Assembly: GCA_963682055.1 (NCBI GenBank)
Contig: OY821745.1
Location: 22,999,342 to 23,063,341, forward strand
DNA length: 64,000 nucleotides
Origin: Primula veris
Lineage: Eukaryota > Streptophyta > Magnoliopsida > Ericales > Primulaceae
Reading direction: 5' to 3'
Below the pieces are notes generated by a model. That model had not been told where the DNA came from, did no database searches, and was given only the letters and a program-made list of their open reading frames with translations. The position numbers and the translations under genes are program-made. Position 1 is the stretch's first letter. Every line of letters begins with the position of its first letter. Of the stretch, positions 1 to 11,292 are shown in pieces.

Positions 1-988
1 TGCATACTCCAAAAGCAACAAATATACGCTGAAACTTGTTGGTTGTTTCATCTACTTCTAAAGTAATACGACTATCAGGATTCTGTGCCAAAGCAACTGC
101 AATGTACCATCTTAAATCATTATAGGATCTGTCAACATCACCAAAAACTTTTTCACTAGCAACCGACAATGCCCTATAAGCCTTCATGTATGTGGTTTTA
201 AAACCATATTGACCTTTCATATGATCAACAACGTCAGCAGGCCTTAACGTCTATTTCTCTCTAACTTTATCGTTAATCAAATTAGCAATAATCTTTGATG
301 GTAAATTCATTCCTTTTTCAGTCACAATTTCTAAATCACACTCATGAACATTGTTCCATTTGCGTATTACAAAAGTTTTTGTTGAAGACTCAATCGATGC
401 CGTTATTGACTAACCACAGTTAAACTTTTCATCTCCTCTTGTACCCTTCCCCAAACAGACCCCCTTGACTGCTTTTTTATGATTTGTAACAAGCTTGTAA
501 TCATACCCAAGTTCGACACAATACTTCTTCAAAACTGTCCTGAACTCATTAATACCACCATGAAACTTTTGCCCAATACCCTTCAGATAATTTGACCAAT
601 GATGACTCATCATAACCTTTTTGCTTGGATCAAAATAATCTGAACAAGTTATCTGTGGCATCTCAACACAAGTCTCAGACGTATAACAAATTAATAATCC
701 ATGAACAGTAGAACGGCTAGCCACTAGAACATCAACAACTGGCAACGAAAACGTGTAGACTAGCCCAAACAAACAAGCAATGTCTGCTTCATTATGTAAA
801 TGACAGTTTTCGTAACGAGGTATGGTGTACAGTAAGTCAAGATCGTTAATATTGAGATGATGCCATATCTCAAAAACCTTTCCAATTATATCAGTATATG
901 TAGAACCAACCCCTATACTAATACCAGCCGTTGAGGGAGCAGTCAATGTGTTTGAACTGAGCTTGAACATCATAAAAATAGAATCCAT
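1..988 (-). pseudogene. MULE (MuDR-type) transposase, N-terminal part, broken
   Basis: Reading right to left from an ATG at 988, 192 codons stay open and then meet an in-frame TAG at 410-412. The same frame continues to the window edge with a second TAG at 251-253. Beyond the first stop the reading includes RKWNNVHECDLEIV, then RPADVVDHMKGQYG and YNDLRWYIAVALAQNPDSR, ending FQRIFVAFGVC. This order is that of plant Mutator-like transposases: an N-terminal PB1-like region, the MuDR DNA-binding region, then the start of the catalytic domain. The catalytic core lies outside the window. The two ambers sit where Trp and Gln codons are plausible, so both may be C-to-T or G-to-A changes of the kind that build up in methylated transposons (inference). 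Terminal inverted repeats could not be paired because the other end is missing. Confidence 0.8.
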
Positions 989-1920
989 CTAACAAAAAAA
1001 TATCAAAATATCAAAAAAATGTACATGGAATGTCAATTAGCCAATTTTAGAGTTTATATCTAGATTAGCAGAGTTAATACCCTAAAAACATATGTCATAT
1101 CCTAATTAAAAAAGTCCATATACTTATTTTGTTGATTTTGTAACCTATTATAAGTTCACATCCTTATTTTTGTATATCGTTCCCTAATTATAAAAATTCA
1201 TACCCTATCCATAAAAAACAGAGAATGACCTAGAAATAAAGGTATCAAACATAAAAAACAGAGAATGACCTAGAATAATAAGGGTATGAACAATCTGAAT
1301 CCAATTATATAAAAAAAAGCCTCAATTACGCTTCAACAACAATAAAAAAACCCTAATTAGTTATAGGTCATTCAATTCAACTCAATTCCAGTCAACGAGT
1401 TAAATAAATTCAATTGAAAAAGTGAAAATGAATGAAAAATGGGTTTGAAATTTCTACTTTATTGTTGCTATCTCTCTCTAAAAGTATAGCGTGACACTGG
1501 AATAAAAGTGATGATGATGATAGTGATGTGCTTTCACAATGAGGGTGAGGAAGATAGATATTGGGTTGAGAGAGAGGAGAGATGAGATAGATGGACTGGT
1601 TAAACTGCTTCTCTGGAAAGAAGAGAGAAACAGTGTAACAATAGAAGAGAGAGAAAGATAAAATAAAAAAAGCACACGTCAGTAGTAGGTAAGTTTTTGA
1701 TAGTTAAAGTTGTAAGGGAATGTTTTTGATAGTTAAAGTTGTAAGGGTATGTTTTTGGTAATTTATTTTCAAAAGTATTATGTTTTGTTAATTTATCCTA
1801 GAAGGAATAAATTACTAAATCAATTATATACACAAAATTGAGAATAAATATATCCAATTAAAATATTAATTTAAAACTCTCAAATCTAGTTGTCTAAATC
1901 ATCGCAAAAACCTCATGAGT
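989..1920. other. Non-coding flank of the MULE relic
   Basis: AT-rich sequence upstream of the transposase relic, presumably its 5' region. It holds two short tandem duplications (separate entry) and a GA/TC-rich patch near 1550-1665. A 65-codon antisense frame across that patch is low-complexity and not credible as a gene. Confidence 0.5.
1211..1760. repeat. Two short tandem duplications
   Basis: A 40-bp unit beginning ATAAAAAACAGAGAATGACC occurs at 1211 and again at 1251. A 29-bp unit beginning GTTTTTGATAGTTAAAG occurs at 1693 and 1722, with a partial third copy at 1751. Both are seen directly and are typical of replication slippage. Confidence 0.8.
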
Positions 1921-2590
1921 CATGGGTTCATATAAATCAAGCGGATTCATTTTTACTATCCTAATTTTTTTTGTTAGTCTACCCTAGTTTTTTTGGGCTA
2001 TTCGATCAAAAACAATCTAATACAAGGTTCAACAAAAATTATGGAAATATTACTATGTATGATTGCCTATATACACTCCTCGATAACACGAGCAGTTAAA
2101 AAAAGAATAAGTTCTCAATGCGATTACGATACGTTATTTTAGAATAAAACTACCATAAACCTGGTAAATGTGTGTCAGCCACTAAAAATCCAACCCCTGT
2201 TAATGAACCCAAAATAACTACTACACTAAAATTAATTTAAAATTAAAACTAAAATATTTTATTGGTTGACATGATGCACTATAATTTATTGGTTGACACA
2301 TAAATTATAGTGCATCGTATGAAAAATAAATAAATTATCAACCGTACCGAAAAAGTATCGGATGCATTTCAGATACATTATGTAAAAATTAAAAATCAAA
2401 TTTATCAATCGTACCAAAAAAGTATCGGATATATGTAATCGTGTCAACCCTTTTCTTACTTATATTTTTTTCATATTTTTTTATTGACGATTAGATTGGA
2501 TTATTTTTTATTTAATTATAATTCATAAAAAATTAGGGTAGCCTATCCTAAAAAAATCATGACAACAAAAATGGATCCGCATAAACCCCC
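1921..2590. repeat. Degenerate inverted-repeat element
   Basis: The left arm (about 1921-1995) and right arm (about 2527-2590) are reverse complements with scattered mismatches and indels; shared blocks include GGATTCATTTTT versus GGATCCATTTTT and CTACCCTA. The interior holds a perfect 16-bp stem (2273-2288 pairs with 2301-2316) with a 12-nt loop. This fits an old non-autonomous DNA transposon. Exact ends and target duplication were not resolved. Confidence 0.45.
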
Positions 2591-3190
2591 AAATCTATTA
2601 GAATTTCAGAAGAGGGTAATTTTGTTTAAACTATTTTGAGTTTATCAAATCAAAATTAACTTACAAATAGTGATGTAAATACTTTATTTACATAGAAAAG
2701 TAGAAAATTAATTACATTTGTCACGCTTTGTGAGAGACAGATACTGTTATGTATTTTTATTTTTATTTGGGAATAAAACTTGAATTTTTTTTTTTGTGAT
2801 CGGTTGTATATTTTTTAAGGGTATATTAGTAATTTCATATATAAAGGAAAAAATGAACCACTATAATTTTGGTGGCCCCAATTTTATGCTTATAAAATTT
2901 GGCTCTATAGCCGTTTGTGCCGTCAACACTAAATAATCAATTAAAAAAATAAGTAAATTTAAATTATTTGTTACTTTTTAGGAATTTATGTTAATTTCAT
3001 TTTATATCTTGTCACTGAAGCACGTTATTAGATTCGTATAGTTGTTTATTAGTACATTGTAAATTTGGGGAAAATACTTTTAACGAGTCTTTTACAGATT
3101 TACATGTTTACAAACTTTATGGCACCAACCAATCGGGGGCAAAAGTACCAAGCTTATGTATAATCAAACATATTCTTGCATTTAAAATCT
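2591..3190. other. AT-rich intergenic DNA
   Basis: No open frame, RNA gene or clear repeat is seen here. Confidence 0.5.
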
Positions 3191-3502
3191 TTTACAGATT
3201 AAACCAGACTTGGCTATTTATGCCTTTTTCCAAAGCTCATGTTCATTAATTGTTATTTATTTTGTGCGTTATGCGTTGATTAAAACGAGGATAAAGTCCC
3301 TCCAACAAATTATTTTTACCTGGATATTATAGATGCATAAACAGTTTAACAAGTACGTTAAATAATCTTTTATCTGAGTTTCAATATTCGAGATCCCATG
3401 CGATGTTGGTCACGACACATCCGGCCTAAAATTGTTGTATTAGTTCCATAAACATCAAGCCAAAGAACGTTACACAAGTCTCTAAAAAAGTAACGATGTG
3501 AT

Positions 3503-4655
3503 TGTTGGCCCATAAGCGACTAAAGCTTAAAATGGGCTGAATAAGGGTTTAAGCGTTTTTTTACGGAATTAAAGACTTACGCGCAACTAATAAACCCAAT
3601 TATGTCGATAACTATTTGCGATAATAAATATGCGATGATAAATAATAAATTAAAGCATACGCACACTCACAAATAAATAAGTTGCGGAAATTAAAGAGTA
3701 ACGGAAGAGATTCACACCACGATATAGAGGTTCGGCAAACCCGCCTAATCTCCTCCTCGATATTCACACTACCGAGTATTTCACTATAATTTTCTTCTCA
3801 ATATTACAACCTAACGAGTTAATCCGCAGATTAAGCTCTCACTCACTCTATGAGTATCACGAATGAAAATATCTAGAGATTTTAAGCAACACTCCTTTAC
3901 AAAACTTCTACCCGATCACTCGCTCACAAATGAGTTTATAATTCAATGTACAATTTGAATAGAAAATGTATCGCTCACACACAAATATTCTCGAATTGTT
4001 TATAAGATTAAAATAAGAGTACACTCGAGAATTTATAAAACTACAAGTGAGAAATATGTAGTATAAAACATTTATTTGCTTTGATCTTGTATTGAATTGT
4101 TAAATAAATTTGGTGTATGATTTGTGTGTTTATGAGAGTTATTTGGGAGGGGGTCTTGTAGACAAAAAAATGTCTATTAGATCACTGATCGTTTGAAGTG
4201 GTTAAAAGTTTTATCCAATGGTTAAATGTACATTTTGAAAAAGGTAAAAATATATTTTTTGTGATATGCACTTTGACCCACCGGTGGGTATCTTCTGACC
4301 CATTGGTGAATGAGATCTTTGTTGGTTCTTGAATATTAATCCACTGGTGGGTTCTGTATAACACACTGGTGGATGATACCTGAGAAAAATCATTTTTTTA
4401 TATCCACTTGACCCACGGGTGGGTCTGTAAGACCCATGGGTCGGTTAACACTAATTTACTCGTTCGGACTCCGAATCGACTTTCGTTCGAACCGTTACTT
4501 TGTTATTAATTGCTCTCTTATTTTAAGTCTTGAAATATACATTGTCTATTTTTGAAAAATGTCAAATATTAAATCATCGAATAGAAAATTCGTAAAATCA
4601 TTAATAAATAACCACATGTATAATCAAAATCAATTATTGAACTCATGGTTTAACA
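3503..4655 (-). mobile_element. Solo LTR, 1153 bp
   Basis: On the plus strand the element starts TGTTGGCCCATAAGCG and ends GGTTTAACA, so on the minus strand it runs TGTTAAACC to GGGCCAACA. It is flanked by GTGAT (3498-3502) and GTAAT (4656-4660), a 5-bp target duplication with one change. It is the same family as the LTR at 34942-36130: both contain GTTTGCCGAACCTCTATA near a CTCGGTAGT block and share the terminal segments. No internal domain or second LTR is adjacent. The LTR carries an array of palindromes (4279-4442). The superfamily is probably Copia, but this is not proven by sequence in the window. Confidence 0.82.
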
Positions 4656-4937
4656 GTAATGTTCTAATTACGATGTTGCAAAGTGCGGTAAATTCTGATC
4701 AATTGGACTCGACTATTTATGTTTTTTTTCCAATGCTCATTTTCATTGATTTTTTATTTTATTTCGTGTGTTTTGCGTATAGATTAAAACGAGGATAAAG
4801 TCCCGCTAATAAATTATTTTACCTGGATATTGTAGATGCTTAAAAAGTTTAACAAGTACATTAAATCATCTTTTATTCGAGATCCCATGCCATGTTGGTC
4901 AAGACATTCGGCCTAAAATTGTTCAATTTGTTCCATA

Positions 4938-5091
4938 CACTACAAAAAGATGTATAAATAGCTACAGGATTGGTGATGCTATTTTTTGTGACATTTTAAT
5001 CAATTTATAATAGGTTTGTGACGGCCTTTTGAAATTGTGACATACTTGTGACAGTTTTTGACTGTTACTAAATGAATATTATTTTATAGTG
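4938..5091. mobile_element. CACTA-like MITE, 154 bp
   Basis: The element begins CACTACAAAAA and ends TTTTATAGTG, so its ends are inverted CACTA(C/T)A repeats. It is flanked by the 3-bp duplication ATA (4935-4937 and 5092-5094). The duplicated neighbour copy at 3440-3465 shows the same site unfilled, reading TTCCATAAACATC. TIR sequence and 3-bp duplication both fit CACTA (En/Spm) elements. It has no coding capacity. Confidence 0.85.
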
Positions 5092-5199
5092 ATAAACATC
5101 AAGCTAAAGAATATTACACAAGGTCTCTAAAAAGTGACGATGTGATGTTCTAATTAGGTTGTTGCAAAGTGCAGTAAATTCTGATCAATGAGATATACT

Positions 5200-8100
5200 T
5201 TAAGCTTTAAGCGTTGATCATTACTAGAAAATGGCACAATATCATCATATTTATTTTTAGATTTCGCAGTTAATGTCAGTGTCTCTCAATTCTGTAAATA
5301 AATTAGTTATTTTGTTGTTAAAATTTAACGTTATTCACTTCACCAACAGAAATCTAAAAAATACGTGTTGAATCTGTTCATAACCTAACCTATTATTGCA
5401 GTGAATTAGTTAAAAAAGACATGCCGATTATGCCAATCCTGGTTGCCGTTCTTCTTTATCAAAATCTTGACATAAAATATAGGAGTAATAGCTTATGTTT
5501 AGCTTTTTGAAAGGATATGATCATATGATTAATGTTATAAGTATTACCAATTGGTATTGGCCGTTTTAATCTTCTATATCATCTTAATCTAAGGCAATGC
5601 AATGCCCTTATTAAGAATAGTTAAAAGGAAATAAGAAAAGTTAGGGAGACAACACATGTTGATATCATCATATAATGCATTATGAGATTGATTGCAAAAG
5701 CAAGCATGAACCAGACAAGTTGGGTAATGCACTTTCATGTCTTCCTTGAACCAGGAGTTGAATTATCAACAGATTAAACTATATATGGAATGAGTCATTT
5801 ATATTTACTTGTTATTTTGGTTTTATTTTATTTTGATAAAGCCACACAAACTACGAGTTTATGACTTTATTTACAAGAATTCGTGTTAGGCACGGTAGCA
5901 TCGCCATATATGGTCATCTGGGTGGCTGCAATCCTCTTCACAAGCACCATTGCGCCATCAGCAAGACACCGGAATGGTTCCGTGTCATAACCAAAAATAC
6001 ATTGTATTACCAAATTTAATATCCGTTTTTAAAAGTTTTCTTTTTAAAACGATTGGGCTAGTTCACTCAGACGTTGATAGTGGCGTTTTCGTGTCATCTT
6101 TAAGATCTCCCGCTTTGGGTTCTAAGCTATTTTGCATTTGGTTTACCAGGTTAAAAATCTTAGGCTTGTTTTAGTAACTAGAAATAGTATAATGATGATA
6201 TGTAAACTATTTTTACACTCCTCTCATACTTTAACCCCAGGTTACAGAGATTCTAAAAGATCATATATCAAACTTGTTTGGGTATTCTGAGTATATTTTA
6301 ACTTTTACAAGTCCACTTTATTTAGGTCTCTATAACGAGTAATGAAACCTATCAATATTACCCTTCTACAAAGTGTAGAAATTTCTTTATCTAACGAATA
6401 ATGAATATACTGCAAAAATGGTTAATTACACCATTGTATTAATATACATCAACCTTACTACTTGTTATCGGCTTCTAAATACTACTAAGTGAATTTCACA
6501 CAAATTAGATATCATATTACCATTATATACCAAATAGGAAAAACATAACCGAACACGTAAAACGACAAAAAATAGTAATTTGTACAATTTGGGCCTCTCG
6601 TGAGTAATTAGTACCGATAAATCTTTTTATCTGGTGGACGAAGTTTAGAACTTCGCCAGATTTGAAATTAGTACACTAACCGCTAAAGTAATGTAGCTAG
6701 GCTGATAATACTTTAGCTGTGAAACTGTAATTACCCTTGTTTAACTGGGAGTTTTTTTTATATGAATGAGGAAAACCTTTTGATTTTATCAATAAATTTT
6801 ATCATAAAAATGCATACAAGAAAAATAAAAATTAAAAAGAAGGGAAAAAAAAACTTAAAAAGAAGCTAATAGAAATAACTGAAAAAGTGCTTAACTGAAA
6901 GTTACAGTCGAACAAGTCGTGAACTAATAATCTCAAAATAATACAGTATGCTTTATGCATTATATGATATTGTGCATCAATCTGATAAACTTTAGTGTGT
7001 CTATATATTTTAAGTGCAAAATATTGAGACGTATTGTAATCATTCCACTCATGATGGATGGTCGGGTAATTGATTATTGTCACTAAATTAACACATTCCG
7101 AGTAGCATGATTTTTTTTGGTACATAAGCATGATTTTGGCCTGCAAGAGAGCTTACCTCATGATGAGCATATATATATATATATATCCATCCATATACAT
7201 GTGGGAGCACTCATTAACGATTTCTTTATTTTATTTTGGAGTAAGACATGTTCTTTATTTATAAAAATAACACACATTAATACATAGTTGAGATGTCCTT
7301 TGACACATGCTAACAGGATAAATAAAATAGTATAATACAGAGTAACAATAGGCACTTCAAAGCCCTCTAACTCGGAAAAAGCCGCAAAATTTATCACAAC
7401 TTAAAAAAAAAAAAAAATAACCAAAATATGGTAAAATAGGAAAGAAAACACCTTAATAATAAAAAAAAACAAAAAACACACACTAAAATATCGTCATTTG
7501 CGCCCAATGAATTAAAGGAGCGTTAACTGATCATGGTGAACATCTAAAAGACGCCGTGAAGAAAAGAAGAGCACATGAAATCGTCTTGAAGAACCTCTAA
7601 GCGGATTGGCGTGTCAGCAAATAAATAAACCCAATATGAAAATTCCGATCATGACAAAGAGCAAAAACAACAAACTAACTTAAAAATTGATACCAGTCAA
7701 ATGACCATTCACTATAAACCCGTCAATCCAATTCAGATAAAAAATGGAGTGGTAATCCCAAAATTGTAAATGTCTTGATAAGAAAATATTTAATCACCTA
7801 AATACATGCCCTATGGAGACTCAAATGAGTAACATTGATAGCAATTAACAAGAAAAGGTATGTCGCCGCTCAAATACTGACGGCGATACCGATCAAATCA
7901 TACTAAACTACAAAAAAAGTCAAAAAAGAACTATCAAAATCCAATTTATAAATCAAAAGACATTGCTCCAAAAAGCAACAATCTCACACAAAAACATAGA
8001 AAATGTATCAAATTATGGTCTAGATAATAGATGGAGGCCTATAAAAATCAGCTTTATAGCAAAACGAGCTACATGAAATCGAAAACTTGTGAGCAATCAA

Positions 8101-8463
8101 CGCATAAAACATAAATTATACTAATCCTAGTCAAGATCCCAATTGCAAATAGCAAAACGAATGTGGTAACAAATCATTCATCAATCAAATTCATGAGTCC
8201 GACAATCATGGATTAACGAAAGAGAGGAGAAACATGCGGATAAAGTGTTTTTAATCGACTAGTGAAAAAAGAGAAATGATAATAAAAGATCAAATAGCCC
8301 CAATAGAGAAGGTTGATATAACAAAAGTGACGTAAAAATATTACAGATGAAAAGGGTAGTGAGAAAGTAAGCACATTTTCAAATAAGGAGTTTATTTAAA
8401 AATATGAGGTCTTGTGCTTATATGTAGTCCAATGGCACGAGGGCGAGGAGGAGATAACAACAC
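5200..8463. other. Intergenic AT-rich DNA without a recognisable gene
   Basis: The open frames here (up to 104 codons) match no family I recognise and have skewed, low-complexity composition. Small structures seen: an imperfect hairpin at about 6628-6664 (ATCTGG...CCAGAT with a shared ACTTCG core), a (TA)n run at 7170-7187 and an A-run at 7404-7418. The stretch 7500-8300 is A-rich and may be an old retroelement, but nothing in it can be assigned. Confidence 0.4.
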
Positions 8464-8915
8464 GGTTTCAAAAGTTCCTGCCTTGCTCCGCCTAGGCCCT
8501 TAACCTTGTTCTGCCACCTAGCGCGTTGGTGAAATTTTATTATTACAAAAATTAGGTGAATTTTTCCTTTATATGAGTCAAATACATGTTGATCCGGGTC
8601 AACTCAGTCAAAATAGCTGAAATTTTATTTATAAAAAAACTCATAAAAGATTACTAAAAAATACATGCTGATCAATCAAGATTTACACTTCAAAAACCTT
8701 GACTCGTATGGCGTTATTTTACAATTATTGGGTTATAATAGTACTATGGGCTAATAAGTTGTACTAGTCAATGTGTATTATACAAAAGTATAAGAAAATG
8801 AATACAAATTTGAAAATAAGATCTTGCTGCCTAGTACCTGGCTAGGTCCGCCTAGACGTCTAGGCCTTAGGCCTCACCTCACTGCCTAGATCCTGTCTAG
8901 CGCCATTCGAAACAT
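8464..8915. repeat. Possible non-autonomous element with CCTAG-rich ends
   Basis: Both ends are GC-rich against an AT-rich core and are dense in CCTAG/CTAGG motifs (8488-8530 and 8825-8900, e.g. CCGCCTAGGCC and CGTCTAGGCCTTAGGCC). GTTTC near the left end and GAAAC near the right end form a short inverted pair. This arrangement is seen in plant foldback-type repeats. No target duplication was found, so boundaries are approximate. Confidence 0.35.
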
Positions 8916-10036
8916 TCGGCGCCGTTATTAAGTTCTTAAATAGGTTTGTAAGACGGATAAGGACAATTTTAATGAGTTATTTAACACATCAATTAACAAC
9001 GTAATTAATTAGGGAATATCAAATAGTTTTTTATTGTCCTGAAAAAAGCTAGTTTTTGGATAGCAATTAGATCATTTAGGCGAGTTTATGACTATAATTT
9101 ATTACATTTATGTGGGGTTTTTTTATATATATATGAATTACGTGTTTTCCAGATAATGATTGTTTATTTGTATTTTGGAGGTAAATAGAGTGTTTTTGAT
9201 GAAAAGTGGAGATTTGAACGAAAAGGAGCATCCAAAACTGGACCAGTACAATGAACTACTATAAGATTAAAAGGTCAAAAGTAAAAGAAAACAAAGTTAA
9301 GATAGTGACCCAAAGCCCAAGAAGACTAAAACCCAAACCGAAAGCCCAACTGCTTGAAGCCTAACCTTCTATGGTCATTTCATGTCAAAAAACTAACGGA
9401 ATGGTGCAAAACCGATTGGAAGTGGTAATTTAGGTACCTAAAAAAAATAATTGGTAGTTTAGTGACAAAATCGCAGGAAATGAATAGTTAGGGGAATAGA
9501 ACCGCAAAAATCCTTGTATAGTTTGTATGATCTTTTGGATCGAATTAAGCAACTGAAGAAGAGGGTTTAAGCTATTGAAGTATTTTTTTTGTCCGGGGAA
9601 TGATTGATGAGACTGTGTGTGTGTGACATTATGCTTTTTTTTTTAATCATTTCTGAGTACTTTTGAGACTGTTATTTTTATTTTACTCGTTTAATGGTGA
9701 ATGTTTATGATTTTGGCAATCCATATGATTTTGGATTGTAAGCTAATGTATATATAAATATTTTTTTCTCTTTCATGTCTTGATTAAGATTTCATTTTCA
9801 ATAATTTCATTGATCATATTTCGGTTGGTGTTAATGTATGGACCATCATGCATTGTTGATCAATTTTATGACGTAACTAAATTATTTGACCCATTTGTCG
9901 AAATGTGTGTTGATTGTAAAGCTCGTCGTACCCAATTGTCATCGGGACGGGATCAGAAATTTTCTACATTTTATGTCAAATTACAACTAAACAACATAAT
10001 ATATACTTATAAGTACCCAATAAATATATATATATA
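8916..10036. other. AT-rich intergenic DNA
   Basis: No supported gene. The 85-codon frame ending at 10037 lacks any family signature and ends in a (TA)n tract. Confidence 0.45.
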
Positions 10037-10175
10037 GAAATTAATACACCACGTCACCATCACACAATATTAGGTTGAAAGTAGAAATTAATACACCACG
10101 TCACCGTCAATTTTCAAAATTAGGTTGAAAGTAGAAATTAATACACCACGTCACTATCACATAATATTTCAAATG
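10037..10175. repeat. Three tandem copies of a 47-50 bp unit
   Basis: The unit GAAATTAATACACCACGTCA starts at 10037, 10084 and 10134. Copies differ by small changes such as CACCAT, CACCGT and CACTAT, and are joined by ATTAGGTTGAAAGTA. Confidence 0.85.
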
Positions 10176-10339
10176 ATAGGTTTAGAAATTTGAATTCTCG
10201 TGAGAACTATTAGTACTAGTCAAATATAACCAAACACTTCATATGGTATGAGCCCATCATTTCTAATACCATTTCACCCATTTTATCTCGGCACGAAATA
10301 GGGCCCAATTATTGTATAGTATGATTTTATTTAATACTA

Positions 10340-10670
10340 TGTTAGAGTAATTATACCACGTCATATAGATAATAATCGAGTCTATGATTTATATAGAGAT
10401 ATCTATCATTACCATTACGAGAACTTTTAATGGTAAATGAATATGGACTCTAATATGGTATCAGAACGGTCCTAAGGATGTTGGCCTCACCTCCAACCAT
10501 TTAATATGTGATATCGTAGGACTCTTGAAATGTCGGGCCACGAGCGAGGAGGAGTGTTAGAGTAATTATCCCACATCGTCTAGATAATAATCGAGTCTGT
10601 GGTTTATAAAGAGATATCCATCATTACCATTACGAGACCTTTTAATGATAAATAAATATGAACTCTAATA
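10340..10670 (+). mobile_element. TRIM element (terminal-repeat retrotransposon in miniature), 331 bp
   Basis: Two 116-bp direct repeats (10340-10455 and 10555-10670) start TGTTAGAGTAATTAT and end ACTCTAATA. Directly after the first copy comes TGGTATCAGAACGG (10456-), which resembles the initiator-tRNA-Met primer binding site. Directly before the second copy is the purine run GCGAGGAGGAG (10544-10554), a fitting polypurine tract. Flanks are TACTA (10335-10339) and TACTG (10671-10675), a 5-bp target duplication with one change. The internal region is only 99 bp and non-coding, so mobilisation would need proteins from another element. Confidence 0.9.
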
Positions 10671-10940
10671 TACTGGAACCTTTAAAGTTAAATGCTTTGC
10701 ATTCTATAATAATAAAAAGTCAAAGGAAATGGAAGTTTCATGATTAACAAAAGGGTGGGGAATGAAGACGTTGGTGGGTGACCGTCACATGACTGGCAAT
10801 ATATATGCGGTGTGATTTGCGAACTAATTAAGCAGCTAACAAATGTCACACTTTTAATACCATTGCAATAATTGTAACCATGCACACGCAATATTAAATT
10901 AAACAACGAGAAAAGGCATAGGACCAGACATAATTAGCCA

Positions 10941-11292
10941 GAAACTCGTTTCTACTTTGACTGTTTCTGACTTATTCCGCTTTTCATAATTTCACGTGTA
11001 AATTTTTAATTTTAATTTTGTTTTCAGTTTTTTCACGTTTCATGTTTTCGTTCCTTCTTTCGTTTACTATACTCATTTCCCATCCTGACAATTATGGAAC
11101 CACACTGCATAATAAAACAACACGATTACAACCATTAGGTTCCTATAATCTTTAATCATTCACTTTGGAGAATCATTTAAAAAAAGTGTCAGAAGCTTGT
11201 TTAGCGTAATTCATATATTGTGATTTCGGTTTTGGTTGAGTAGGCCCATTACTTAACACCTTAACCTTCGTATTGTTCAAACTTAGCTTCTT
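10941..11292 (+). repeat. Direct repeat, copy 1 (about 350 bp)
   Basis: This segment recurs at 14574-14921 in the same orientation with small differences. Shared blocks include CGTTTCTACTTT, TTTCACGTGTAAATTTTTAA, AACCACACTGCATAATAAAA and CATTCACTTTGGAGAATCAT. The ends are not TG...CA and flanks are unrelated, so it is more likely a local duplication than a pair of LTRs. Confidence 0.8.

Larger units (their letters stand above)
3207..5190. repeat. Local tandem duplication, each copy split by a different transposon
   Basis: Copy A is 3207-3502 continuing at 4656-4706. Copy B is 4707-5190. Both run through AAAACGAGGATAAAGTCCC, GGATATT, CGAGATCCCATGC, GGCCTAAAATTGTT and GTTGCAAAGTGC. Copy A contains the solo LTR 3503-4655 and copy B contains the CACTA-like element 4938-5091. 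With the insertions removed, each copy is about 330-340 bp. Confidence 0.8.

Noticed and set aside
4182..4798. Small frames on both strands in and beside the LTR at 3.5-4.7 kb
   Set aside because: They lie in LTR palindromes or duplicated non-coding DNA and resemble nothing.
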